A program made the translations under genes and the position numbers. A DNA stretch of 64,000 bases from JACMLX01 sp031374935 (GTDB lineage: Bacteria > Gemmatimonadota > Gemmatimonadetes > Gemmatimonadales > Gemmatimonadaceae): positions 98,741 to 162,740 of the forward strand of contig JANMHB010000025.1 in assembly GCA_031374935.1 (NCBI GenBank), in the 5' to 3' direction. Shown piece by piece: positions 16,431 through 25,399 of this stretch (positions within the stretch are counted from its first letter, which is position 1; every line of letters starts with the position of its first letter). Under the pieces are notes generated by a model, which had not been told where the DNA came from, did no database searches, and worked only from the letters and a program-made list of their open reading frames with translations.

Positions 16431-18122
16431 TCACGCGCTCGTCGCTGCGCTGGCGCACCGTCCGGCGATACGCCCGCTGAAGATGCAGCCGCCAAGGAAT
16501 GTGCCTTCGAGCGATCGATACCCGTGCATGCCGCCGCCGCCGAAGCCAGCCACCTCTCCAGCGGCGTACAGGCCGGCGATCGGAGCGCCGTCGGCACCGA
16601 GGACACGCGCATGCAGATCCGTCTCCAGACCACCGAGCGATTTTCGCGTCAGGATATTGAGCTTGACGGCGATCAGCGGGCCGTCGCGCGGGTCGAGGAT
16701 CGGTGCGGGCGTGGCGATGCGAATGAGTCGTTCGCTGAGAAACCGGCGGGCATCGCGCATGATTGCGAGTTGCGGATCCTTGCCGGCCACATTGCGCACC
16801 TGCGCGTCGCGCGCGCTGACTTCGCGCTCGACGGTGGCGTAATCCACACGCTCGTCGCCGATCGATGCATTCATGCCGTCGACCAACTCGCGCAGTGTAC
16901 GGCGCACCACGAAATCGGCGCCCTGGTCCATGAACGCCTGCACCGGAGCCTGCACGGCCTTCCCGATCCGGCGCAAGGTCAGGCGGATGCTCTTGCCGGT
17001 GAGGTCCGGATTCTGCTCACTGCCGGAGAGCGCGAATTCGCGCTTGATGATCGCCCGGTTGAGGAGAAACCAGGTGTACGGGTGGCCGCCGGTCGTGATG
17101 TGCTGCAGGGCGCCGAGTGTGTCGGCGCCCGGTATGTTCGGAAACGGCAATCGCTTGCCGGTGGGATCCAGCCAGAGACTGCTCGGCCCTGGCAGAATCC
17201 GGATGCCATGTCGCGGCCAGATGGAGTTCCAGTTCCTGACGCCTTCCGTGTAGTGCCACATGCGATCGGGATTGATCAGCCGCGCCCCAGCGCCGCTCAC
17301 CGATTGCTGCAGCAACCCGTCGACGTGCTCCGGCACACCGGAGAGCAGAAACTCAGGCGCCGCGCCGAGTCGTTCGGTTGGCCAGTAGCGTCGGACCAGT
17401 GCATGATTGCCGCCGATGCCGCCGGAGGTGACGATCACCGCTGCCGCATGCAGCGTGAAGCTGTGGATGACCAGCCGCGAACTGCTCTCGCCACGCGCCA
17501 CCGATGTTTCCTCGAGGACGTCTCCGTGCACACCATGCACGATACCATCGGTCATCTCGAGCCCGCTGACACGATGGCGAAAACGAAACAGGATCCGGCC
17601 GGCCTGTGCGTGCGCGCGCACCCGGCGTACGAATGGCTCGAGCACGCCAGGTCCCGTGCCCCACGTGACATGGAATCGTGGCACACTGTTGCCCGATGCG
17701 GTGGCGCCGGCAGCCCCTCGCTCGGCCCAGCCGACCGCGGGAAACCAGCGCATGCCCTGCGCGTGTAACCATGACCGCTTCTCACCGCCGGCGAAGTCGA
17801 GATACGCCTCGGCCCACTGGCGGGGCCAGTGATCCTCGGGCCGGTCGAAGCCGGCCGTATTCATCCAGTCGCGGTACGCCAGTGAGTGCGAGTCGCGAAT
17901 ACCCAGGCGCCGCTGTTCCGGAGAGTCCACGAACAGGAGGCCGCCGAGTGACCAGAACGCCTGACCGCCGAGATTCTGCTCTCCCTCCTGATCGAGCAGC
18001 AGCACCCGTCGGCCCGCATCGGCGGCTTCGGCGGCAGCCACGAGGCCGGCGAGTCCGGCACCGACGATGATCAGGTCTGCGGAAAGGGTGGGCACAGTCT
18101 TTGGGGCGCGGGGCGAATGCAT
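16431..18122 (-). CDS. FAD-binding dehydrogenase (fumarate reductase / KstD superfamily)
   Basis: This 563-residue flavoprotein opens with a Rossmann motif LIIVGAGLAGLVAAAEAADAG (GxGxxG) and an acidic strand end LLLDQEGE. The C-terminal FAD-binding block GLYAAGEVAGFGGGGMHG and SLEGTFLGGCIFSG is the hallmark of the FAD_binding_2 family that includes fumarate reductase flavoproteins and 3-ketosteroid 1-dehydrogenases. No signal peptide or haem motif is present. The reaction should be a C-C double-bond oxidation or reduction of an unknown substrate. It heads a probable minus-strand transcript with the cyclophilin. Confidence 0.87.
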   Translation of the reverse strand: MHSPRAPKTVPTLSADLIIVGAGLAGLVAAAEAADAGRRVLLLDQEGEQNLGGQAFWSLGGLLFVDSPEQRRLGIRDSHSLAYRDWMNTAGFDRPEDHWPRQWAEAYLDFAGGEKRSWLHAQGMRWFPAVGWAERGAAGATASGNSVPRFHVTWGTGPGVLEPFVRRVRAHAQAGRILFRFRHRVSGLEMTDGIVHGVHGDVLEETSVARGESSSRLVIHSFTLHAAAVIVTSGGIGGNHALVRRYWPTERLGAAPEFLLSGVPEHVDGLLQQSVSGAGARLINPDRMWHYTEGVRNWNSIWPRHGIRILPGPSSLWLDPTGKRLPFPNIPGADTLGALQHITTGGHPYTWFLLNRAIIKREFALSGSEQNPDLTGKSIRLTLRRIGKAVQAPVQAFMDQGADFVVRRTLRELVDGMNASIGDERVDYATVEREVSARDAQVRNVAGKDPQLAIMRDARRFLSERLIRIATPAPILDPRDGPLIAVKLNILTRKSLGGLETDLHARVLGADGAPIAGLYAAGEVAGFGGGGMHGYRSLEGTFLGGCIFSGRIAGRCASAATSA

Positions 18123-18192
18123 CGATCACGCCAAGTATACGATCGTGCGCGGAGCAGTGACCACCGGCGGCCAACAGCGCCACGCCTGTAGG

Positions 18193-18735
18193 CTACCCGG
18201 CCCTGACCGCGGTGTGTTCGCGAAACCAGTCCAGCATCGAATCCCAGAGCGGCACGGCCGCGGGGCGGAAGTACCCCATGTGTCCGATGGCGCTGCCGAC
18301 GCGTTGTGGCGGAATATCGACGCCCTGCCAGCCTGCGTTCGCATAGGCGGCCATGAACGCATCACGCGACCTGGGTGGCGCCCATCGATCATCGAGTGCG
18401 TTGGCGGCGACGATCGGCGTGCGTACGGCCGCGAATCGCGCCGCGAGATGCGACATCGTCGGGTCGTCGAAGAAGTAGCGCGGATACTGACACCAGTGCC
18501 GCCACTACAGGAAGACGTTCAGCGGCAGGTCCTCGCCCAAGCCGAGGAGGCTCCATGGCAGATACCCCTTCCATCGCGTGAGGGCGGGACCAATGAAGCG
18601 CCACATCGCGAGCACTCGCAGACGCTCTGCGCGCGGCATCCAGCCGTGCCATCCGGCGCCCGTGGCGAAGGTGTTGAACCGTGCGACACGATCGTGGTTC
18701 GGCAGCAGCCCGAACGCGTGTCCGCCGAAGGAATG
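18193..18735 (-). pseudogene. Alpha/beta hydrolase, 5'-truncated and interrupted by a TAG stop
   Basis: Reading leftward from 18735, one frame encodes HSFGGHAFGLLPNHDRV, a lipase-type nucleophile elbow in which the Gly before His is now His. It continues through GWHGWMPRAERLRV to PLNVFL, then meets TAG at 18505-18507. The same frame continues with WRHWCQYPRYFFDDP and a complete C-terminus, including ANALDDRWAPP (likely acid Asp) and GSAIGHMGYFRP (likely catalytic His). About 100 N-terminal residues are absent, and an in-frame TGA sits just upstream at 18748-18750. Two independent lesions argue for a dead gene, though the TAG could be a sequencing error. Confidence 0.8.
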
Positions 18736-18848
18736 GTGATGGCACCGTCATCGGGTCTGATCGCTCACACATCGGCGCAGTCTGTCTGGCCCTGTCGGTA
18801 GAGTCAATCAAGCAGACCCGTTGTGATCGGCTTGGTACCTGACGCCGA

Positions 18849-19304
18849 CTAACCGCAACGCGTTCGTGTTGGACTCCAGGCGGCGGTGAACCGACGGACG
18901 AAACGTGAGCCGTCGCTGAGCCGGACATCAATCGCACCGGCGATGCTGCTGTCGCGCGCAACACCGTTCACCACGACGGTGCCGGTCACCGGGCCCGCCC
19001 GCGTGTCGCGAGTGGCGTGGTACTCGCCGAATCCATCACTCGAGTCCGTCGAGATGCGGAAAGTGCGGCCGGCCAGCTCACCAAGCCCGGTCCAGAGACT
19101 CACGGCCAGAAACGGTGGGTCGGCCTGCGTGACGCTGATGGGCCTTGCGGAGAGCGTGATGCTGACCGCTGGTGCGTCGGTTGGTGCGCAACTGTTCGTC
19201 GCGGTCGCGAACTGGAGTTCTGCGGCAGTGCCGGTCAGCGACGTTCCGCACGCGCAGAGCGTCAGCAGGCAGAAGACCTGACGCAGCATGAGTGTTGCCA
19301 TCAT
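18849..19304 (-). CDS. Small lipoprotein of unknown function
   Basis: This 151-residue protein starts with MMATLMLRQVFCLLTLCACGTSL, a signal with a lipobox-like CAC-G. A GGAG precedes the tandem ATGs at 19304 and 19301. The mature region is beta-rich, with a TGTVVVNGVARDSSIAGAID segment, and ends in AWSPTRTRC. No domain is recognised. It is isolated between the broken hydrolase and the MarR gene. Confidence 0.6.
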   Translation of the reverse strand: MMATLMLRQVFCLLTLCACGTSLTGTAAELQFATATNSCAPTDAPAVSITLSARPISVTQADPPFLAVSLWTGLGELAGRTFRISTDSSDGFGEYHATRDTRAGPVTGTVVVNGVARDSSIAGAIDVRLSDGSRFVRRFTAAWSPTRTRCG

Positions 19305-19685
19305 CGATCTCCGGCCGTACGACATCGGGGCACGCTCATGGAACGAGTCTGATCGCATGCTGCAGCGCCGGCAGGCGTCGAGCAGCGCAATTTGTGATAC
19401 CGCTCTGTGTGATACCGCGGACGATGGTGCGCGGTCACCCATGCCGACGGCACGACCCCGGGCGCGCTCCAAACGTGTGCCTGTCGCCGCGGCCCCCATG
19501 TTCAGCGACACCCGGAATTCCTGGGGGCGCCTGCGGCCTCTGGCACCACAGACTTTCGGTGCGTGACGTTCAGCTTGCCAGATGACGGTCGCCAGATTCA
19601 CTATGGCGTCGTCCTCGGGGTTCCGTGGTGCAGGCGGTGCCGAAACGCGTGAGCGACGGAACGATGAACAGGCGCGCCGACTGGC
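19305..19685. other. Intergenic region with a direct repeat
   Basis: This 381-bp gap lies between the lipoprotein start and the end of the MarR gene, both minus strand. Apart from the direct repeat at 19393-19418 I recognise nothing in it. Confidence 0.45.
19393..19418. repeat. 11-bp direct repeat upstream of the lipoprotein gene
   Basis: TGTGATACCGC occurs at 19393-19403 and again at 19408-19418, a 15-bp period. It lies about 90 bp upstream of the lipoprotein start and may be a pair of binding half-sites. Confidence 0.45.
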
Positions 19686-20210
19686 TCAAGCGGTGCGCGG
19701 CCGCGCGCGTCCACGCTCAGACCTGACGGGCGACGCCGGAGCAGACACCGCAGCCTCACGCGAGGTGCTGCGCAGCCGCGCTTCCAGCTCCCGCAGCATC
19801 TCTTCGAACGTCTGCACATCCGCCGCTGCAAATCCATCCAAGGTGGCATCGGCGTGTTCCTGCGCACGCGGCGACACACGCTGGAGCAGCTCAATGCCCT
19901 TCGGCGTCACCAGCACGCGATAGCTGCGACGATTATCGCCGGGGCGCTGAACGAGCAGCTCCTTCTCGATCAGCTTCCGGATCAGCACCGAGACCGTGGC
20001 ACGCTCGAGCAAGAGATACTCGGCCAGTTCGGTCGGTGTCACGCCCAGCGTACCGCCACCGTTCCAGACGGCAAGCACAGCGCGGAACTGCGCTTGCGTC
20101 AGCCCGAACGCATCGAAGTGCTGATTGAAGCCGACCGCCATACGAATTCCGACGCGCATCAGTGCGAGGCAGATACGAGAGGCCTGGGACGGCTCAGTCG
20201 GTGGCGGCAT
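19686..20210 (-). CDS. MarR-family transcriptional regulator
   Basis: This 174-residue protein has a MarR winged helix. The dimerisation helix (residues 1-40) precedes LTQAQFRAVLAVW, the recognition region TPTELAEYLLLERATVSVLI and the wing LVQRPGDNRRSYRVLVTPKG. MarR dimers repress or activate nearby genes and often sense small phenolic or metabolite ligands. It lies 9 bp downstream of the broken membrane-protein gene. Both are divergent from the amine operon starting at 21026, so that operon is the natural target. The C-terminal tail (145-174) is basic and disordered. Confidence 0.88.
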   Translation of the reverse strand: MPPPTEPSQASRICLALMRVGIRMAVGFNQHFDAFGLTQAQFRAVLAVWNGGGTLGVTPTELAEYLLLERATVSVLIRKLIEKELLVQRPGDNRRSYRVLVTPKGIELLQRVSPRAQEHADATLDGFAAADVQTFEEMLRELEARLRSTSREAAVSAPASPVRSERGRARPRTA

Positions 20211-20219
20211 GCATGGATC

Positions 20220-20864
20220 TTAAGCAGTCACCGGCGCGGTGTCCTCGCGATACAGCTGGTAGAAGAAGTAGGAGATGACCGGGAGGCCGAGCGGTACCGG
20301 CCAGAGTTGCGACCACGGCCTGCCGACGCGTACCACGTTCCCCATCAGTGCACTGAGCGTCCCTGAGGTCGCGGCAATCATCGTGTAACTGTGTTCGTAC
20401 CGCCATGCAACGCGATGCCATCGACGCGGGAACAGCCAGCGAATGACGTCGTAGGTCACCACCGTGCACAATCCGCCCAGGGTCGAAACCACCAGGGTGC
20501 TGAAGCCTTCGGGCTGACGCACAAGGATGCCAGCGAGTACCACCGAGGCCGCGATGGCGGCGATCGTTCAGAGGGCATCGATCAGCGCGGGTCCCGCGTC
20601 GCGCGTGCGTCCCGCACGCCAGCCGCCACCCAGCTGGTAGAGCACCAGCAGTGTCAGCACCGCGAAGAGCGGCAGAAAGCGAAACACGATCAAGCCAAGC
20701 ATCGCCGAGAGGCAGACCGCGAGCGTCAGCCACAAGAACATCCGGCCGAGGCGGCGGTGTGAGTCCGTACCCTTGACGCGGAGGAGCACCGTGACGCCGA
20801 CGAGGAGCGCAACGCTACCGGCCCCAATGTGGACGACGAGGTTGGTCAGGTGCGTTGGTGTCAT
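20220..20864 (-). pseudogene. Polytopic membrane protein interrupted by an in-frame TGA
   Basis: From ATG 20864 the frame encodes hydrophobic segments (VVHIGAGSVALLVGV, MFLWLTLAVCLSAMLGLIVF and more) and reaches DAGPALIDAL, then TGA at 20568-20570. It continues in the same frame with TIAAIAASVVLAGIL and TLGGLCTVVTYDVIRW to a normal end at 20220. The total would be about 214 codons, with the TGA at a spot compatible with Trp (TGG to TGA). The family resembles uncharacterised six-helix membrane proteins. Translation could restart at GTG 20543, giving a short fragment. It probably forms a transcript with MarR. Confidence 0.75.
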
Positions 20865-20935
20865 TGCGGCTTCGGACCGAAAGCGGCGCGGAGGTGCAGG
20901 CCCTGCCCTGGAGAATGGGCAGGCAACCCATACAT

Positions 20936-20947
20936 TTAGTACACTAA
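20936..20947. promoter_or_regulatory. Inverted repeat in the divergent promoter, candidate MarR operator
   Basis: TTAGT-AC-ACTAA is a perfect 5-bp inverted repeat with a 2-bp spacer, set in an AT-rich patch of an otherwise GC-rich region. It lies between the divergent membrane-protein/MarR transcript and the amine operon, where an autoregulated MarR operator is expected. Confidence 0.45.
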
Positions 20948-21025
20948 CTATTCGTGCTCTAAGTGTCAAAGACGGGGATGAGCCCTGTGCAGAGTTCGCC
21001 AGTGCACCGCTCCTATATTCTGCCG

Positions 21026-22354
21026 ATGCTCCCCCACCAGCCGGAACAGGCGACGGTCCTGCACAGCTGGACCGTTCAGGCCAACTGGAATGCGCCGACC
21101 GTTGTCGGCGGCAAGGGCGCGCACTTCGAAACCAGCGACGGGCAATGGCTGCTCGACTTCAGCAGCCAGTCGGAGTGCAGCAATCTCGGCCACCAGCACC
21201 CGGCCGTCGTGGCCGCCATCAAGGCGCAGGCCGACCGGCTCTGCTACATCGCGAATGCGTGGGGAGCCGAACCGCGCGCAGCGCTCGCCGAGCTGCTGCT
21301 GGAGAAGAGCGGATTCACGGGTGGTCGTGTCTTCTTCACATTGGGTGGCGCCGACGCCAACGAACACGCGTTGAAGTTCGCGCGGCAGGCGAGCCGACGC
21401 CCGCAGGGTGCGGTCATTGCGCGTGATCGATCGTATCACGGCGCGAGTTATGCGACGATGGCGCTGTCGGGAGATACGCGAACGCGGCGGCAGGTGGACC
21501 CGGCACAGTTTGGTGTGCTGCACGCGCTGCCCCCTTACGCCTATCGATGCCCGTTCGACACTTCGGATGCTGAGGAGTGCGGCCTTCAGGCGGCGTCGCA
21601 CGTCGGCGCGTTGATCGACGGAGCCGGTGCGGATGCGGCGGCGGCCGTGCTGATGGAACCGGATGCCGGCACCAACGGCATCGTGGCGCCGGACAGTTAC
21701 TGGCCAGCGCTCCGCGCCCTCACGCGCCGCAAGGGGGTGCTGCTGATCGCGGACGAAGTCATGAGCGGCTTCGGGCGATGCGGGGAGTGGTTCGCCTGGC
21801 AGCGCTACGGTGAGGCCGGTCGCCCCGATCTGATGACACTCGCCAAGGGTCTCACTGGTGCGCATGTGCCGCTCGGTGCCGTCGTGCTTTCGGCCGAGGT
21901 GGCGGCACGGCTCGAGCATGAGATGCTCTACACCGGCCTGACCTACTGCGGGCATCCGTTGGCGTGTGCAGCGGGTGTTGCCGCCGTCGAGGCCTACGAG
22001 AGCGAACAGCTGATTCTTCGCTCGCGCCGGCTCGGGGGCGAGATGCTTCACGCGGTGCAGGCGATGCAGCAGCGTCACGCCGTGATCGGCGATGTGCGCG
22101 GGGGGCGCGGGCTGTTCGTCGTCATCGAGTTGGTTGCTGATCGCACCAGCCGCGAGCCGATTGCCCAATGGCCCGATACGGCGCCCGCATTGAAGGCACT
22201 GGTTCGCGAGGGACTGCATGCCGCAGTGTCGTACGCCACGCGTGGCAATCTGCTCATCCTCGCGCCGCCGCTGGTCATCGAGGAGCGCGATCTGGCACGC
22301 GGGCTGGCCGTGCTCGACGGCTTGCTGGCCAAGCACTTTCCTTCTGAAAGCTGA
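21026..22354 (+). CDS. Class III PLP aminotransferase, first of the amine operon
   Basis: This 442-residue enzyme belongs to the omega-aminotransferase group of fold-type I. The PLP Lys is Lys274 in TLAKGLTG, and the Asp of LIADEVMSGFGR contacts the pyridine nitrogen. The N-terminal VLHSWTVQANWNAP and GHQHPAVV blocks are close to taurine-pyruvate-type aminotransferases. It should move an omega-amino group to pyruvate or 2-oxoglutarate. ATG 21026 fits the family length; GTG 20963 and ATG 20978 are in-frame alternatives. A TATATT at 21014-21019 would put transcription at about 21026, so the mRNA may be leaderless. Confidence 0.88.
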   Translation: MLPHQPEQATVLHSWTVQANWNAPTVVGGKGAHFETSDGQWLLDFSSQSECSNLGHQHPAVVAAIKAQADRLCYIANAWGAEPRAALAELLLEKSGFTGGRVFFTLGGADANEHALKFARQASRRPQGAVIARDRSYHGASYATMALSGDTRTRRQVDPAQFGVLHALPPYAYRCPFDTSDAEECGLQAASHVGALIDGAGADAAAAVLMEPDAGTNGIVAPDSYWPALRALTRRKGVLLIADEVMSGFGRCGEWFAWQRYGEAGRPDLMTLAKGLTGAHVPLGAVVLSAEVAARLEHEMLYTGLTYCGHPLACAAGVAAVEAYESEQLILRSRRLGGEMLHAVQAMQQRHAVIGDVRGGRGLFVVIELVADRTSREPIAQWPDTAPALKALVREGLHAAVSYATRGNLLILAPPLVIEERDLARGLAVLDGLLAKHFPSES

Positions 22355-22450
22355 CGGCCCTATGCCACTCGATCTGATGCAAGTCAGAGCACCCGCTGCC
22401 GCGAAGTGTGAGCGTGATCCACTCCTTGCCGCCACGCGCAGCCGTATGCC

Positions 22451-23305
22451 ATGACGACGGAGTTTCTGTCCCTTCGCGACGCGATGGCCACGCATGTGCG
22501 CGACGGGATGACTGTCGCACTCGAGGGCTTCACGCACCTGATTCCGTTCGCCGCCGGACAGGAACTGATTCGGCAGCAGCGTCGTGACCTGACGCTGGTG
22601 CGCATGACGCCGGACCTGATCTATGATCAGATGGTCGGTATGGGCTGTGCGAAATCACTTGTCTTTTCGTGGGGCGGCAATCCCGGCGTCGGTTCGTTGC
22701 ACCGACTGCGCGATGCGATCGAGCACCAGTGGCCGAACGCGCTCACGATCGACGAGCATAGCCACGCCGGGATGGCGGTGCGCTACTCGGCTGGGGCCAG
22801 CGGGTTGCCATTCGGCATCCTCAAGGGCTACACGGGCACGGGGCTCGCCGTGGAGAATCGCGCGCATGTCGCGACGATCGCGTGTCCCTTCACCGGCGAG
22901 AACCTGACGGCGCTGCCTGCGATCACGCCGGACGTGACGGTCTTGCACGCACAACAGGCTGATGGCGCCGGGAATGTACTGCTGCGTGGAATCGTTGGCG
23001 CAAGCCGCGAGGCGGCAATGGCCGCACGATGCCTCGTCGTCACCGTCGAGGAGGTCGTGGAGGAGCTGGACGCACCGATGAACGCATTCGTCATTCCCGC
23101 CTGGCAGGTTCACGCGATCGCCGAAGTGCCAGGAGGCGCCTACCCGTCCTACGCACTGGGGTTCTACTCGCGTGACAATGCGTTCTACCAGGCGTGGGAC
23201 GAAATCGCGCGCTCACGCTCCGATTTTCTTGCGTGGATGGAACGGCACGTGCTCGGCACAGTCGACCACACGGAATTCCTGTGCAGCGTCGGGGCGGCTG
23301 AATGA
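22451..23305 (+). CDS. CoA-transferase alpha subunit (GctA-like, class I)
   Basis: This 284-residue protein matches the alpha subunit of class I CoA-transferases of the glutaconate/IpdA branch, with FTHLIPFAAGQELIRQ, MVGMGCAKSLVFSWGGNPGVGS and a C-terminal VTVEEVVEELDAP. These transferases move CoA between acyl-CoA and a free acid through a heterodimer. It overlaps the beta-subunit gene by 4 bp (ATGA), as expected for subunits made together. In context it should activate or release an acid produced by the aminotransferase steps. The acid is not known. Confidence 0.87.
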   Translation: MTTEFLSLRDAMATHVRDGMTVALEGFTHLIPFAAGQELIRQQRRDLTLVRMTPDLIYDQMVGMGCAKSLVFSWGGNPGVGSLHRLRDAIEHQWPNALTIDEHSHAGMAVRYSAGASGLPFGILKGYTGTGLAVENRAHVATIACPFTGENLTALPAITPDVTVLHAQQADGAGNVLLRGIVGASREAAMAARCLVVTVEEVVEELDAPMNAFVIPAWQVHAIAEVPGGAYPSYALGFYSRDNAFYQAWDEIARSRSDFLAWMERHVLGTVDHTEFLCSVGAAE

Positions 23306-24051
23306 CCGCACCTGCCTGGACGCCAGACGAGATGATGACCGTTGCCGCAGCACGACGACTTCGCGACGGCGCGGTCTGCTTCGTCGGCATCGGGCTGCCG
23401 AGTGCCGCCTGCAACCTCGCGCGCATGACGCACGCGCCGGAACTGGTGCTGATCTACGAGTCCGGCACGGTTGGTGCCCGCCCAACGGTACTGCCCCTGT
23501 CGATCGGTGACGGGGAACTGGCGGAGACTGCACGAAGTGTGATTCCACTGCCCGAAATCTTCACGCAGTACCTGCAGCGGGGACGGGTCGACATCGGTTT
23601 TCTCGGTGCCGCGCAGATCGATCGCTTCGGGAACCTGAACAGCACGGTGATCGGTCCCTACGCGCAGCCGACCGTGCGCCTGCCAGGCGCCGGCGGGGCG
23701 CCCGAGATTGCGGCGCATGCGCGGGAAGTGCTGGTTGTGATGAAGCAGTCGGCGCGCACCTTCGTCGAGCAGCTCGATTTCTGCACGACGCCAGCGCGAC
23801 CGAGTGCACTGATCACGGACCTCGGTGTCTTCGAGCCTGATCCAGCAACGCGCGAACTCTGTCTGAGTGCGGTATTCGACGGCGTAGCAAAGGAGGACGT
23901 TGTTGCCGCCTGTGGCTGGCCGCTACGGATAGCCGATCGCCTCGGCACGATTGCGCCACCGACGGCGGACGAACTGGAAATTCTGCGCGACCTGCAGGCG
24001 CGCACGCGTGATGCACACGCCGCGCGAGTGCGAATCAGGCTACCATTCTGA
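23302..24051 (+). CDS. CoA-transferase beta subunit (GctB-like) with catalytic Glu
   Basis: This 249-residue beta subunit carries LVLIYESGTVGARP. Its Glu53 aligns with the catalytic Glu54 that I recall for glutaconate CoA-transferase GctB, the residue that forms the gamma-glutamyl-CoA intermediate. Its presence separates this pair from IpdAB-type ring hydrolases, which lack it. The GRVDIGFLGAAQIDRFGNLNST block and the LGVFEPDP segment are typical of the subunit. The following aminotransferase starts 25 bp after its stop. The pair is probably a true CoA-transferase of unknown acid specificity. Confidence 0.87.
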   Translation: MTAPAWTPDEMMTVAAARRLRDGAVCFVGIGLPSAACNLARMTHAPELVLIYESGTVGARPTVLPLSIGDGELAETARSVIPLPEIFTQYLQRGRVDIGFLGAAQIDRFGNLNSTVIGPYAQPTVRLPGAGGAPEIAAHAREVLVVMKQSARTFVEQLDFCTTPARPSALITDLGVFEPDPATRELCLSAVFDGVAKEDVVAACGWPLRIADRLGTIAPPTADELEILRDLQARTRDAHAARVRIRLPF

Positions 24052-24076
24052 TCCAACATCGCCTGTCATCCAGCCA

Positions 24077-25399
24077 ATGAAGAACCCGCACATCACGACC
24101 GAGTTGCCCGGACCGAAGGCTCGCGCGATGATCACCCGCGACGCCGCCGTGGTGTCGCCGTCGTATCCGCGCGACTACCCGTTCGTGATGTCGCATGGCA
24201 AGGGGGCAGAGGTCTGGGATGTGGACGGGAATCGGTTCCTCGACTTTGCGGCGGGCATCGCCGTCTGTGCCACAGGGCATTCACATCCGCATGTCGTTGC
24301 CGCGATCACCGAGGCCGCGAAGGGGTTCCTGCACATCTCCAGTGACTACTGGCACGAGGGGCAGATCCGACTCGGCGAACGAATCCGCGACCTGAAGCCG
24401 ATGGGTGATGAACCGGTGATGAGCTTCATGTGCCAGAGCGGCACGGAATCGGTGGAGGGGGCACTGAAGCTGGCGCGGTACGTGACGGGCCGGTCACGGT
24501 TCATCGGCTTTCTCGGTGGGTTTCACGGGCGTACGATGGGGTCCCTCGCGTTCACGTCGAGCAAATACACGCAGCAACAGGGATTCTTTCCGACCATGCC
24601 GGGTGTGACGCATGTGCCGTACCCGAACAACTACCGCCCGATCTTCGCGGGTGATGATCAGGGGAAGGCGGTGCTCGACTACATCGAGCAGGTGCTGTTT
24701 ACGCACAATGTGCCGGCGAAAGAGGTGGCGGGTATTCTGGTCGAGCCGATCCAGGGTGAAGGCGGGTACATCGTGCCACCGGCGGGATTCCTGGCAGGAC
24801 TGCGCGCGCTTTGCGATCGCCACGGCATCATGCTCATCTTCGACGAAGTGCAGTCGGGCATCGGGCGCACGGGGCGGATGTTCGCCGCGCATCATGTTGG
24901 TGTCGTGCCGGACATCATGACGCTGGCGAAGGGGCTTGGATCCGGGATGCCGATTGGACTGGTGGTCGCGAAGAAGACGCACATGGAGCAGTGGAAGCGC
25001 GGCGCCCACGGCAATACGTATGGTGGAAATCCGCTCTGCTGCGCGGCCGCAATCGCCACGCTCGATCTGGTGGAGGGTGGGTTCATGGCGAACGCCGCTG
25101 ATGTCGGCGAGTACTTCATGCAGCGCCTGCGCGAGTGGCAGTCGCGCACTCCGCAGATCGGCGAGGTGCGAGGACAGGGGTTGATGATCGGCATGGAGCT
25201 GATCGTCGGCAGTGGTGACAAGACGCCGGCGCGGACGCTCTGCGACGACCTGATCACACGGGCCTATCACAACGGGCTGATACTCCTGTCGTGCGGCGTC
25301 AGCACGGTCCGCTTCATGCCGCCGCTCCTGATCACCCGGGGCGACGTCGACGAAGCGATGACGATGCTCGAGGCAAGTCTGGCAGAAGTTCTCGCATGA
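24077..25399 (+). CDS. Class III PLP aminotransferase (GabT/acetylornithine type)
   Basis: This 440-residue enzyme shows DFAAGIAVCATGHSHPHVV, CQSGTESVEGALKLAR, FLGGFHGRTMGSLAFTSSK, LIFDEVQSGIGRTG and the PLP Lys285 in TLAKGLGSG. It resembles 4-aminobutyrate and acetylornithine aminotransferases more than its partner at 21026 does, so the operon has two different omega-aminotransferases. The likely substrate is an omega-amino acid or a diamine-derived amino acid. ATG 24077 is the family-length start. Its stop overlaps the permease start by 4 bp. Confidence 0.9.
   Translation: MKNPHITTELPGPKARAMITRDAAVVSPSYPRDYPFVMSHGKGAEVWDVDGNRFLDFAAGIAVCATGHSHPHVVAAITEAAKGFLHISSDYWHEGQIRLGERIRDLKPMGDEPVMSFMCQSGTESVEGALKLARYVTGRSRFIGFLGGFHGRTMGSLAFTSSKYTQQQGFFPTMPGVTHVPYPNNYRPIFAGDDQGKAVLDYIEQVLFTHNVPAKEVAGILVEPIQGEGGYIVPPAGFLAGLRALCDRHGIMLIFDEVQSGIGRTGRMFAAHHVGVVPDIMTLAKGLGSGMPIGLVVAKKTHMEQWKRGAHGNTYGGNPLCCAAAIATLDLVEGGFMANAADVGEYFMQRLREWQSRTPQIGEVRGQGLMIGMELIVGSGDKTPARTLCDDLITRAYHNGLILLSCGVSTVRFMPPLLITRGDVDEAMTMLEASLAEVLA

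Noticed and set aside
20568..20570. Selenocysteine readthrough at the in-frame TGA
   Set aside because: No catalytic-looking context surrounds it in a membrane helix region, and I see no SECIS-like stem directly after it. A nonsense change from Trp is simpler.
20966..22537. Long minus-strand open frame across the aminotransferase
   Set aside because: It is the complement of a confidently identified PLP enzyme and encodes no known domain.
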